Assembly: GCA_039707655.1 (NCBI GenBank)
Contig: CM077676.1
Span: 238,904,866 to 238,968,865 of the forward strand
Length of the DNA: 64,000 bases
Source: Elymus sibiricus
Lineage: Eukaryota; Streptophyta; Magnoliopsida; Poales; Poaceae
Direction of reading: 5' to 3'
Below are positions 33,430-45,600 of this stretch, piece by piece; within the stretch, counting starts at the first letter, position 1, and each line of letters begins with the position of its first letter. The translations under genes were made by a program, and so were the position numbers. The notes below the pieces were generated by a model. The model was not told the origin of the DNA. It did no database searches and saw only the letters and a list, made by a program, of their open reading frames with translations.

Positions 33430-34460
33430 AACTTACTAACGGAGCTCAAGTGTCCAACCGCAAGTTATTAGAATATAGAAATTATTATTACAGCAACGCC
33501 TTCTGTAGAGGAAAGTGGACATTGCAATGAGAATTACCATATATTACACTGATTTTTTTTCCAGTCCGACAATTTCATCCGCCTGAAAACAGAGCAAAAT
33601 ACAGTGAATCATGTGTCACCATAAGAATTCTCTCTGCCAACCAAAACGTAGTACATCAAACTACTATGAATGTATGATCTAACCAAAGGTGTGCTCTGCA
33701 GTAATGGACTGGAACCTCACCAATACCTTTCAAAACTGAAAATGAAAATCCTCGCAATTATCATGCTCTTAATCCCGACGCAATGTCTTAGCAAATTATA
33801 GATATTCACATCATAAAAACAGAGGCAAAAATCATACATTGATATCTTATCATGCTTGCAAAGTTCTAATATGAGGACATCATATAATTGTAGTAGATCT
33901 ACAGAACTGCTAACGGAGCTCAAGTGTCCAACCAAAACTTATTAGAATATAGAGTAGAAATTATTATTACAGCAATACCTTTTGTAGAGGAAAGTGTACC
34001 GTTGCAATGAGAATTACCTTATATACACACTGATTTTTTTTCAGTCCAGCAATTTCATCGGCCTGAAAACAAAACAAAATACAGTGAATCATGTGTCCCC
34101 ATAAGAATCCTCTCTGCCAACCAAAACGTAGTACATCAAACTACTATGAATGTATGATCGAACCAAAGGTGCGCTTTGCAGTAGTGGACTGGAACATCAC
34201 CAATACCTTTCAAAACCGAAAATGAAAATCCTTGCAATTATCGTGATCTTAATCCTGACGCAAAGTCTAAGCAAATTACAGAAATTCACAACATAAAAAC
34301 AGAGGCAAAAATCATATGTTGATATCTTGTCATGCTTGCAAAGTTCTGATTTGAGGACATCATATAATTGTAGTAGATCTACAGAACTGCAAGGTAAGTA
34401 CAAATTAGGCATGCTGTGCAGCTCTCTGTAGAACCATACCAACACCTTGCAACACCTGAA
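33430..34460 (-). repeat. Tandem ~480-bp exon-like modules in Helitron
   Basis: Blocks starting CTAACGGAGCTCAAGTGTCC at about 33437 and 33911 repeat with a period of 474-483 bp. A third partial unit reaches 34460. On the minus strand each has a candidate acceptor (CTGTTTTCAG or TTGTTTTCAG) followed by GCxGATGAAATTG (ADEI), then AAG|GTAATT. A second exon-like segment reads KVLVRFQS / KVLVMFQS / KVLVWFYRELHS. This suggests duplicated exons of a captured gene that I cannot name. No long open frame results. Confidence 0.5.
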
Positions 34461-35399
34461 GGAAAAATGCTCACAAAGATGATGTCTCTTATAATCCTGA
34501 GTAGTGGACTATCAGCAAAATAAAGGGAATTCACAGAAAACAATAAATTGTAAGCTTCACAATCTGATTTTCTAGATACAGATGATAAATAAAACAAAGT
34601 GTAATTGCAAACCTAATTAGATACATATGGGCAATGATAATCAAAATAAGTTGATATGAAAGAGAGAGAAAAAATGAGTGCGAACACAATGGAAAAGATA
34701 CGGTCGACTGACTTACAAACCACAAGCGCTGGAAACTGAATCATGTTGAATGCTAAGTGCTTGATAAAGATTTATCAGTAGGTAAGAACAGAATATCTCA
34801 GTCTGTTTTCTCTACCAGATCAGGTGTTAAAATATTTGTTGCGTATGTAAAATATGGCAGAATGGGTACCCTAAAGTATTGTTATCAACCATCATATATA
34901 TCAACTGCCAATGATTCCATGAATCATGATTTCCTAGTGCGTACTATATATGTGATAAGGACCATTTTTCTATTCTAATAAAAATTGATGGAACACCACA
35001 AGATTAGTCTAGCCTAGATTACTTACATATGCAATGCACTTACGATAAATTTAGCTTACAAAATTGCAGAAATAGCACTAACATTTCGTACAGGGTACTA
35101 TTAGAGATATTATATATATATGGGTAAAATTTTGTAGTGGAGGAAATTCATGATAGATTCTTCCCTGCTGAGTGGACACAGAGGCGACCGTCACCCAAAA
35201 ATAAATGGTATTAAGAAGAAGGTGAACAGCTGGTCCACCAGCCTAACATAGTTCTCTGGCTCAGCAGCCTCTCGTTCTCTGTATAAACTACCTCAAACAT
35301 GAACGGATCAAGATTTGAGCTGGCAGAGGAAAGGGCCACTTTGCATAGTGTTAGTGTTGTACTGGAAGGAGTACCTTTTGTTCGATTCCATCCCCTAGG

Positions 35400-35790
35400 A
35401 GTCTAGCTGCTGTTAGTTGCAGGTCATATGCATGAGCATGTCACCGCTTCAGGCGACATTACTGTTCAGGATCCCACAACGAAGAAGAACGCCACTGTCC
35501 GCCTCCTGCTAGAGCTCCTCCACCAGGCGTTGTTTGCCGTTGGCATCATGCCGCCAGCCATGCGTGCCGCTCGGGGAAGGGCGCGCTGCAGCCGCTCCGC
35601 AAGGCAGTGGCGCCTTATGCACACGGGCGCCGACAACTGCACGGCTCCGTCGTTTCTGCCACCCTCGATGGTCAAGAGGTTGAAGGTGGCGAGGCAGTGG
35701 GCGCTGGGCGTTTCAGCGGGCGGCCAAGATAGGGTTTGCGGCTACCGGATGGCCATTACCGGAAGATTGGGCGAGAAGACGATGAGATAG
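35400..35790 (-). pseudogene. GC-rich gene-fragment-like segment in Helitron
   Basis: This is a GC-rich island in otherwise AT-rich Helitron DNA. The minus strand carries a 69-codon frame (MTIEGGRNDGAVQLSAPVC...) ending at 35466, and the plus strand a 120-codon frame. Composition and a preceding CT-rich leader on the minus strand look like the 5' part of a captured gene. Neither frame matches a family I know, so direction is uncertain. Confidence 0.35.
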
Positions 35791-38700
35791 GTCTTTTTCT
35801 TTTGTTTTAACGGAAAGGAGACGGCTGGAGTATATGAGTGGATAGAGTTTTTTTCTTGAGAGAGATAAGGATTGCTTTTAAAAGAAAAGATAAATATTGC
35901 TTTCGTTAGTAGGAATATAAACGGTGGATTTGTAATATGATCGAGTCTTAGGGGGATTCATTTTTACAACCAACACAGATGTATCGTGGGCCTTGGAGCC
36001 TTTTTTTCACGACTGAGCAAACTTTTAATCGAGAATTAGATGGATCGATCTACACCGTAATAATTTGGTCCCACCAGATTAACGGCTCCTAATTACTGAT
36101 TAACATGAGAATTTCTTGGGAGTCCCTAATTAGTATAAGTATAGATAAGAGATAATGTGATATCCCATGATATCCATGTCCCAACATGGAACAACCTGAA
36201 ACTGCACCTGCAACTAGCAACGCTATAAGAGGGGCCAAGCAAAGCGGTAACATAGCCAAACAACGGTTTGCTGGGTAGGGTGGTTAGACGCTGTATCATG
36301 GCATATGAGAGGCTGACATATATGTGGTAGGAAGAGTGACATAGCGATAGAAACGAGACAACTTGCAAGCAAAGATAGTAGAGATATCCAAGGTCAGGAT
36401 CATCTTGCCTGAAATCCCGCTCGGAAGAAGAACGAGTCCATGAAGAAGACGAACCAACATAGTCGAACGAATCCTCACAATCGCCACGAAACCGGAACTA
36501 TCGAGACGAAGCACAACCGGAAAGAAGCAAACAATATGGTAAACACACAAGCATAACCATGGCATGATGCACAACCAAATATGATGCATGACAAGATTAA
36601 GTGTTGTTAAACATGGCAAGAGATGAAGCATAAGCAATCCATACAACTAGGCAAGTTTAAATGAGGCCGGAAACACAAATAACAATTCCGGAAAATCCGC
36701 ATATGCAAATTTCGAACTTGGTACTGTTCTGGATTAAACACAATGTTAAAGTTGTTAAACAGCAAGTTAACATGCACCATGACGATCTACACATTTTTCT
36801 AATCAAGTTACATATGTAGAACATTTAATTCGGAGCCTCGGTCTGGAAGATATGAGCTAAACAAGTTTAACATGGCAATAGTGCAAAATGCATGCAAACA
36901 TCAACCACAACACTCAAATCGAGGATGCAACATGACAATGTGATTCTACACACAAATCTAAGCAAGTTTCATATAGGATATGATCAAAACGGAGCAACGG
37001 TTCAACAAATACAAGCAACACAAGTTATATTATCAATCTGCCCCAAAACAGAAACATAGCACTTTGCAAGCATCGAAACTACATGATACAGTGCGAGAAC
37101 ATGGCATCAAATGGCACCTCATGGAAGTACATAGCATGGAGCTCAAAACATACAACATGGGCATAAACATAGGAGCAGCAGATTAATTACTATGATTTTT
37201 GCAAAATGGAACATTCTGTTAACAGGTTGACAGTTATAACATGATGGCAACTTGAGAGCAACAAAGAGACATGCTACAGCAAGGTTACATAGCAACCAAG
37301 GGCATGGCATCAAAGTAGACATTACATAGACCAAATCTCATGAAGGAACCATATGCATATGAGCTCTAGATTAGTGGCTACCATCAAGCAAAGTTGGCAA
37401 GTTTTATCACAGACAGCTTTTACATAGAACATCAACATTAACAAGGCATGTTTACAAGCTCATGGCACTCACATCAAGGCATATCATGGCATCAAATAAA
37501 TACTAGCAGCAAGAAGACATGAAAATGCTCCAAAGTCATGTTGACAAGTTGCTTATATGGTGCATGTATTAAATCACACAAAAATGACAAAGTGACAAAT
37601 ATTAACAGTTTCCAGCAATAACATTAGGATGCACTTTTGCAATAGAGATTATGGCGATTAGATGGATTCTAATATGCATGCAAATGCCACCATCATGTAG
37701 AGCATGAAGAGTAGATACTTTTACATATATACAACATTGTCATAGGATGAACAGATACAATGATACGGCCCACACAAGATGCATATATGCTGAGAAAACA
37801 GACAATGTTTTATACCCTGACGGGACGAAGTGGGACGGGACGAGGAGGTGCAGCAGATCCGTTTGGTTCGGGGGATGGCTCAGATCCGGGACGGAATTGG
37901 ACGGGGCGGTCCAAGTCGTTGGTGTGCCCCCGTCTTCCTCTGCTCGAGCGCATGCAGGCGGCGCCGGGCGATGCAGAGAGCAGCAGTCGGCAAGGACGGC
38001 GGGGACCGGCTGGAACGGGTCGGTGACGCGTGGATCCGGCCATGGGGTGCCAGATCTGGCCGGAGAAGAGCGGGTCGGGGCTCCGGCGATGAGCTCTGGC
38101 GGCGGGGTAGCTTCAAGGCCATGGCCATGGCGGCTCCAAGCTAAGAGAGAGAGAGAGACAGCAAGGTTAGGGAAAGAGGAGAGGGAAGACAGGATGGGGA
38201 GGAGGAGGCAGGTGGCGGCTCATCTGCGGCGGCGGCGGTGGATTCCGGCGAGGTCCATGGCCGTGGTGAGGCGGCGGCGAGCTCGGGAGCTTGCCCTCGG
38301 GCGCGTGGGTGCGGGCGTGACGGGAGGAGCTAGTGGCGTACGGGCGGTGGCGGGATCCAGGCCCGGCCGGGCCGGATCTGGGCCTGGCGGGCCCTGGCGC
38401 GTGGGAGGAGGCCAGAGGGCGACGTGGCGGCGTGGGAGTGGTGGAGGGCGGCGGTTCGTGGCGGCGCGGCCGCTGGGACGTCGCCAAGTGGCGGCGCGGG
38501 GATCGGCCGGCGCGGAAAACGATGGGGGCGGCGGCGGCTGGCTATGGGAGGGGCTAGGCTAGGGTTTTGCCAGATTAGGAAGGGATTCGTCTGCTATTTC
38601 TAGCAGGTAGGCAATAGGAGCGGATTAGGGGTTGATTTGGAGCCCTTCGATCGCGATCCGACGGTTCCGGTTAGAGGGAGACTAGGGTAGGCTTAGTGGG

Positions 38701-39142
38701 TTGTGTAGATGGGGGGTTGGGCTGAGGAGAGAGGGAAGATGGCAGCCCGGCACGGTTTTCGGGACACCGAAAACGTCCGACCGGAACTATAGTTTAATGG
38801 TTGGGCTATCAAACGGACTCCGAATGCGACGAAATTTGGCACGCGGTCTACCTACCACATAACAAGACCGCACGCAAACTTTCACCCCATTCCGAGAACA
38901 TTTTTATCCCACTTATAAAATAATATTTCGGAGGTACCGCGGGCGCGTGCGAGTGTGTCGGGTCTCGAAACGGACAACGGGAGGAACGGAGAGAAATACA
39001 ACTACGAACGGATGCAAGTTTTATGAACACATGCGGATGAAATGCACACGATGACATGGCAAAATGTAACAAGCAAACGAATCACACGACAACGACGGAA
39101 ATAAATGGAAGGAATCTGAAGCATCGGTCTCGGGGCGTCACA

Positions 39143-39155
39143 ACTCTCCCCCACT
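39143..39155 (-). promoter_or_regulatory. Polypurine tract of the LARD
   Basis: The minus strand reads AGTGGGGGAGAGT immediately before the 3' LTR start TGTGACGCC, a canonical plus-strand primer position. Confidence 0.85.
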
Positions 39156-42100
39156 AACAGAAGATTTCATCCCGAGAACTTAGGAAGGAAACGGAAGGGG
39201 AAGAGGAAGAGGAAAAGGAAAAAGGGAGAGGTAAAACAAAGTTGCTTCATTAACAAACGAGTGAATCCAACAATCCTTGGAGATGTTGAACAATTTGGAA
39301 AAAATAATACCACGGAGATGAATGAAGTTGAGAGCACTTCTGATAGAAAAATAGGAACAAGGAACACCATGAGAAACCTGTAGGTAGCAAAGACATGAAA
39401 AGAACACAAGAACAAGATAGAATTTGAAACCACTCAGGTTTAAACGAGATAGACAACGAATGAGAAGGATAGAATTTGGCAGCACTCTGGTAGGAAAGAG
39501 AAGGAATACTTGATAAGATGAAAAGAACTTGAAAAGAGAACACCACACTCCAGTTAATGGATAAGCAAGGAAAGAACATGATCTTGGAAAAATGAGATAA
39601 TGGTTCAAAGAGAGAAACACCACAATGCCTCCGGAACAAAAGAATATGAGCTAGATCGGTGGAAAGAATAGAACGGAGAAGAAAATGACAACTTCTCCCA
39701 CAATTGAATTTGAAAGGCATCCCTACAAAGTAGGATTGAACGGATTTGTTGGAAAATCAACAATGAAAAATATAAGCTTGTTGTGGGCTTATGGAAAACA
39801 TCTCAAAATTATGAGGTGACAACCGTCCACTAACGGAAACGATTGATTGCTTGAGATCTCGAAAAGATGAAACCCTCTTTCACCGAGAAGAGAAGGAGAA
39901 GCTTGGATCATTGATAAACACCGCAATAGCAACAATCCTTAGGATAGGCATTATGTGAAATCTTTACCAAGATAACTCCATAAAAGATATTGATGGGTTG
40001 ACAAGATCTCCTGAACGAAGAGAAAAATGATGGGTTTAACATATCTCATTCCTGACAACTTGCGAATCATGAACCACGAAGGGAAATTGTCAAGAATGAC
40101 ATAACACCACCTCAAAAGACAAGGTAGAGAGAATTTGCACTTTGAAATGCAAGACGAAGAATACTTGAGCTCCAACAAGAATCTTGAAGAAAATACTTCG
40201 AGAATGAATTAAATCCTTAATGAACCACCATGAAGAAACTCTCGAAGAACTCCGGATGGATAACAAGTTGATCAAAATAACAATACGAGCCTTGCAATGA
40301 TTTAGATGGAGCTTCGTGATGGGATAACCGAGCAAACTTGGAACTCCGGAAAGAAAAGATGAACAACTTGGAACCGAGAAATTGATATCATGAACGAACT
40401 CCTGAAGAAGGAATGAAATCACCTCGATGAAACAAGAATAAGAATTATGTCATGCTTACCCTTCATCAACTTAAATTGATGACAAGTAACGGACTGGCAT
40501 GCCACTTATTCTTCTTGAAAAGATTGAAGAGAGATATAGCACAAACTTGGGAAGGTCTTCAACGAAACACCGGTAGGATTTGGAAAGAACGAATGAATTA
40601 CTATGATAACAACGAAAGAGGAATGTAGAACGAACCACCATAATAATTAAAAACGAACAAAGAAAAGAGGACGAATCACTGGGAAGAATTAGAAAACAAA
40701 TGAAGACACACGAGGGAATTTAGATACAAGAGAACGAAGAGATCACGAGCTTATTAGAGAATACTTGAACGATGCACCGGAAGAATTAGAGAATGATAGA
40801 TGAACATTGAGAACGAAGAATTCTTCTGTAATGATGGCCTTCGGATAATCAAAATTGGAAAGAACTCATGAAATACTTCGGATGGGTATGAAAAGAATTT
40901 TTCATGAATAGAAATGATTTAACAGGATAACATCGAGCTTGAACCATGAATATTCAAGAGAACGGATATGATTTACAAGAAACTCTTCTTCGGTCTTCAA
41001 ATGCTGAGAATGTTGACGTGAACCACCATCACAATTGTAGAGACACTCTGGAATAATGAAAAGAGGAATATTGGGATCAAAATGACAGGAATTGAAGGAA
41101 AACTCAGAGAAAGCAATTGACTGATGAAAATTCATCCTTACGTCAACATTGAAAAGATTTGAGAATAACTCCGGAAGAAGATTGGAAGAGTCAGGTAAGA
41201 TCCTGGGAAAAGACCTGTGGGTTATGGGCCCACTCAAAAAGAAACACAATTGGAAAAGATTGCTTGAAAGAGAGATTGCACCGGTTAGATTTGAATGGCT
41301 TGAATGAAATAACAACCTTGAATTAGCTTGAACAGATCTTGAATGAAAACATGAGTCTTCTGAGATATCTTCAACACTCCGGATATAAATAGAGAGGTGA
41401 ATATCCATGAGATTCTTGGATAATAACTTCCAACATGGGAAAATATTTGAATCAATGAAAGGGAAATGATCAACACCGAAAGCTTGAATTAAATCCACCG
41501 GAGAAGAAAACGAGAATGGCGAATGATGAACATGTAGCTCCTGAGCATCTTCACGAGAAATCACTGGCTAAAAACATTAAAGGAAAGAATGAAGAGACTT
41601 CACGTGAATATAATGGATACTTGATTTGAGATCTCTGATTCCGCTAAGAAAAAGGGTGGGAGGGTGGGAAAAAATAAAGACAACTTGGGATGGGTGAAAT
41701 GAACTCCGTTGAGAAAACTGAGAATTGATCTTGCAAACATTGAAAGAATTGGATTAACTTGAAGAGAAGCACATCGGGTGAAAAGAATTTACATGAAGAA
41801 TTAGCAATCCATAGAAATATGAGAACACCTCTTAGGAAAGGTATGGAATCTACACTTGACTTCGAAGCAACTTGAATACCATAACAAAACAAAACAAGGA
41901 TTTGGCTTACAGAATAAGCCAGAACAAACATATGATAGACCCCAAATCGTATCATCTGTCTGTTTGAAAAGATATCCTAGGTAATACTTGAATTCCCACC
42001 TAAGAACTCCCGAAATTTCTTGTTTATAAGATCAGGTTGCGGATATGGGAACCTACTCAGCACACAACAACAATAATATCCTAATTAGCAGCAACCAATT

Positions 42101-42614
42101 ATCAACCTTCACACACGACCAAGAAACTTCGCAAATCCGTGTACCTCAGACCTTTGAAAGCACCGCGATACTAGTCATAGTGGATCATCCGTGCTATCTC
42201 CACCAGTACTGGGGAAAAGTCACGGCACTATTTGCCACCACAAAAAGTATAGAAGTGTTTCGATGTCGGCATCCTCTGGTATTCTCGGAACCGAAACGAT
42301 AGCGAGTGTGACAAGAACCCCTTGGAGCTCAACTCCCCGGGTCCAATCCATACGGTCAGGAGGCACCAAGAACAGAATTTTGTCACACCAATATCGCAAC
42401 GATTCCAAAAATACCCGTGTGATCCTAAAAAAAAATTTGAGTGAGAAGAGGTAGTAGAATCGAAACACCTACGTCAAGACTCCTCACCAGAGTGACGAAG
42501 GGGATAAGGAGTAAAAAGAATTCCTACTCTCCGATAAATAGCTAGACTCAAAATAGTTTTTCTTCTAGACTCGTCAATGGTTCGATCAATCAAGGGGGCT
42601 CCTATGGTCGGTCG

Positions 42615-42630
42615 AGGCTCTGATACCAAC
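42615..42630 (-). promoter_or_regulatory. Primer binding site of the LARD (tRNA-iMet type)
   Basis: The minus strand reads TTGGTATCAGAGCCT within two bases of the 5' LTR end at 42632, matching the plant tRNA-iMet complement used by many LTR elements. Confidence 0.88.
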
Positions 42631-42631
42631 T

Positions 42632-45600
42632 TGTCACGCCCAATATGCGATCCTATCCTCGAGGGACTCGAAGGCCCCACCAGGGATAGAAGCGCATATC
42701 GTAGACGCTTGCAAGGTGGATATCATTACATTGTACCGTGTACATAATAGATGGGGATACATACAAATACATACAGTCATCACAGGAATACATCAATACA
42801 TATCAAACACCATACAGAAGAGCAGAATCCAACTACGGATGAAACACAAACGAAAAACACGAACGACATCCACCCTGCTAGCCCAGGCTGCCGACCAGGA
42901 ACCTATCCCAAGATCGACGAAGAAGAAGAACTCCAAAAGCAAACGCGCATCGCTCTCGCATCAGATCATCGCATTACCTATACCTGCAGCTATTTTTGAA
43001 GTAATCTGTGAGGCACGAGGACTCAGCAAGCCCATAACCATGGGTAACAAGACTATCAAAGCTTAATGGGTAGGTAAGGGTAAGGTGGTGAGGTTGCAGC
43101 AAGCACTAAGCATTGTATGGTGGCTAACTTACGAGTACAAGAATAAGAAGAGTAACTACGCATAACGGTCGCAAACTAATAATGATCAAGAAGTGATCAT
43201 GAACACCTACTTATGAGTCAAACATAACCCCACCGTGTTCCCTTCTCGAACTTCCTCGAAAAGAGACAGTCACGGTTACGCACGCGGTTGGTGTATTTTA
43301 ATTAGAATTAGTGTCAAGTTCTCTACAACCGGAGGTTATAAATTTCCAAGTCGCCACATAACCGCGGGCATAGCTTCGCGAAAGATTTAACCCTGCAAGG
43401 GTGCTCCAAGTAGTCCATTATAAATTACCACAGGCATCCGATCGAACATCCTCACACCATGATAACATGATGCTTACGATAAGGAATCCCGATGGACAAG
43501 CCACTCGTAACAGGTAAAACTAAACCAGCAAGACCTCCCGGTGAGCCAGATCCGCATCTAGAGCCGCGCGCTCTCTATCTACGGGCATCATCCGTCTATG
43601 CATAGTGGACGGTAGCCAAAAGAACCCGAGTTGCCCCGAGGCGTCTTCGCCGACTGCTAGGTAGGTGGACCAACAATCATGAGGAGCACTGACCCGGGTT
43701 GTTGATTAATTATACACGGGGGCCGGCAGGTCCCTATGCAAGTTTTAGTTGTTATTAGGCAAATGGTAAAACCAATGTTGCGCCTTGCTGGAGAAGTTTA
43801 TCCTAAAACGAATGGACAAGGGGGTTCCCATATGCCCCATATGTGTTAGAAGCGCCCATCAAGGAACATAACACCGGTATTACGGAAACTAGGGTGGCAT
43901 GAGTGGAACAAAACACTAGGCAAAAGGCCGAGCCTTCCACCCATTACCAAGTATATAGATGCATTAATTAAATAAGAGATGATGTGATATCCCATGATAT
44001 CCATGTCCCAACATGGAACAACCTGAAACTGCACCTGCAACTAGCAACGCTATAAGAGGGGCTGAGCAAAGTGGTAACATAGCCAAACAACGGTTTGCTG
44101 GGTAGGGTGGTTAGAGGCTGTATCATGGCATATGAGAGGCTGACATATATGTGGTAGGAAGCGTGACATAGCGATAGAAACGAGACAACTAGCAAGCAAA
44201 GATAGTAGACATATCCAAGGTCATGATCATCTTGCCTGAAATCCCGCTCGGAAGAAGAACGAGTCCATGAAGAAGATGAACCAACATAGTTGAACGAATC
44301 CTCACAATCGCCACGAAACCGGAACTATCGAGACGAAGCACAACCGGAAAGAAGCAAACCATATGGTAAAAACACAAGCATAACCATGGCATGATGCATG
44401 ACAAGATTAAGTGTTGTTAAACATGGCAAGAGATGAAGCATAAGCAATCCATACAACTAGGCAAGTTTAAATGAGGTCGGAAACACAAACAACAATTCCG
44501 GAAAATCCCCATATGCAAATTTCGAAATTGGTACTGTTCTGGATTAAACACAATGTTAAATTAGTTAAACATGCACCATTACGATCTACACATTTTTCTA
44601 ATCAAGTTACATATGTAGAACATTTAATTCGGAGCCACGGTCTAGAAGATATGAGCTAAACAAGTTTAACATGGCAATAGTGCAAAATGCATGCAAACAT
44701 CAACCACAACACTCAAATCGAGGATGCAACATGACAATGTGATTCTACACACAAATCTAAGCAAGTTTCATATAGGACATGATCAAAACGGAGCAACGGT
44801 TCAACAACTACAAGCAACACAAGTTATATTAACAATCTGCCCCAAAACAGAAACATAGCACTTTGCAAGCATCGAAACTACATGATAAAGTGCGAGAACA
44901 TGGCATCAAATGGCACCTCATGGAAGTACATAGCATGGAGCTCAAAACATACAACATAGGCATAAACATAGGAGCAACAGATTAATTACTATGATTTTTG
45001 CAAAATGGAACATTCTGTTAACAGGTAGACAGTTATAATATGATGGCAACTTGAGAGCAACAAAGAGACATGCTACAGCAAGGTTACATAGCAACCAAGG
45101 GCTTGGCATCAAAGTAGACATTACATGAACCAAATCTCATGAAGGAACCATATGCATATGAGCTCTAGATTAGTGGCTACCATCAAGCAAAGTTGGCAAG
45201 TTTTATCACAGACAACTTTTACTCAAAACAGCAACATTAACTAGGCATATTTACAAGCTCATGGCAGTCACATCAAGGCATATCATGGCATGAAATCAAT
45301 ACTAGCAGCAAGAAGACATGAAAATGCTCCAAAGTCATGTTGACAAGTTGCTTATATGGTGCACGTATTAAATCACACAAAAATGACAAAGTGACAAATA
45401 TTAACAGTTTCCAGCAGTAACATTAGGATGCACTTTTGCAACAGAGATTATGGCAATTAGATGGATCCTAATATGCATGCAAATGCCACCATCATGTAGA
45501 GCACGAAGAGTAGATACTTTTACATATATACAACATTGTCATAGGATGAACAGATACAATGATATGGCCGACACAAGATGCATATATGCTGAGAAAACAG

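Larger units (their letters stand above)
31541..36145 (-). mobile_element. Helitron, non-autonomous, 4605 bp, exact ends
   Basis: On the minus strand the element starts TCTATACTTATACTAATTAG at 36145 and ends CTAG at 31541. A hairpin CCCGTG-TATTCG-CACGGG ends 11 bases before the 3' terminus. It sits between A and T with no target duplication, all Helitron hallmarks. The matching position in the sister LTR (about 43970) reads ATTAATTAAA|TAAGAG without insertion, which proves both ends. No Rep/helicase frame is present. Cargo includes a zf-RVT gene fragment (32134-32690), repeated exon-like modules (33430-34460) and a 5'-exon-like fragment (35400-35790). A ~178-bp tandem duplication lies next to the 3' end (31580-31935). 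Confidence 0.92.
30200..39142 (-). repeat. LARD 3' LTR, split by Helitron
   Basis: Segments 30200-31540 and 36146-39142 together match 42632-46934 almost base for base. The TATA position reads CTGCTATTTCTAGCAG at 38591-38606, so TATAAATA on the minus strand has become TAGAAATA and this LTR has lost its core promoter motif. The plus-strand frame 37747-38562 is GC-rich LTR sequence shared by both copies and runs against transcription. It is not considered a gene. Confidence 0.9.
39143..42631 (-). other. LARD internal domain, non-coding
   Basis: About 3.5 kb between polypurine tract and primer binding site, strongly purine-rich on the plus strand with many GAA and AAG words. Frames on the minus strand (for example 40902-41564, 220 codons) are Ser/Phe/Leu-rich because of this bias and show no gag, protease, RT or integrase motif. 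LARD interiors are thought to be structured RNA packaged in trans by an autonomous gypsy partner, and the same is inferred here. Confidence 0.75.

Noticed and set aside
35125..35140. TTTTGTAGTGG as the missing right terminus of the CACTA
   Set aside because: It lies inside the Helitron, lacks the longer inverted terminus (TGTCTTTTTTTGTAGTG expected) and an ATT duplication.
40902..41564. 220-codon minus-strand frame in the LARD interior
   Set aside because: Explained by purine/pyrimidine strand bias (Ser/Phe/Leu-rich). No gag or pol motif.
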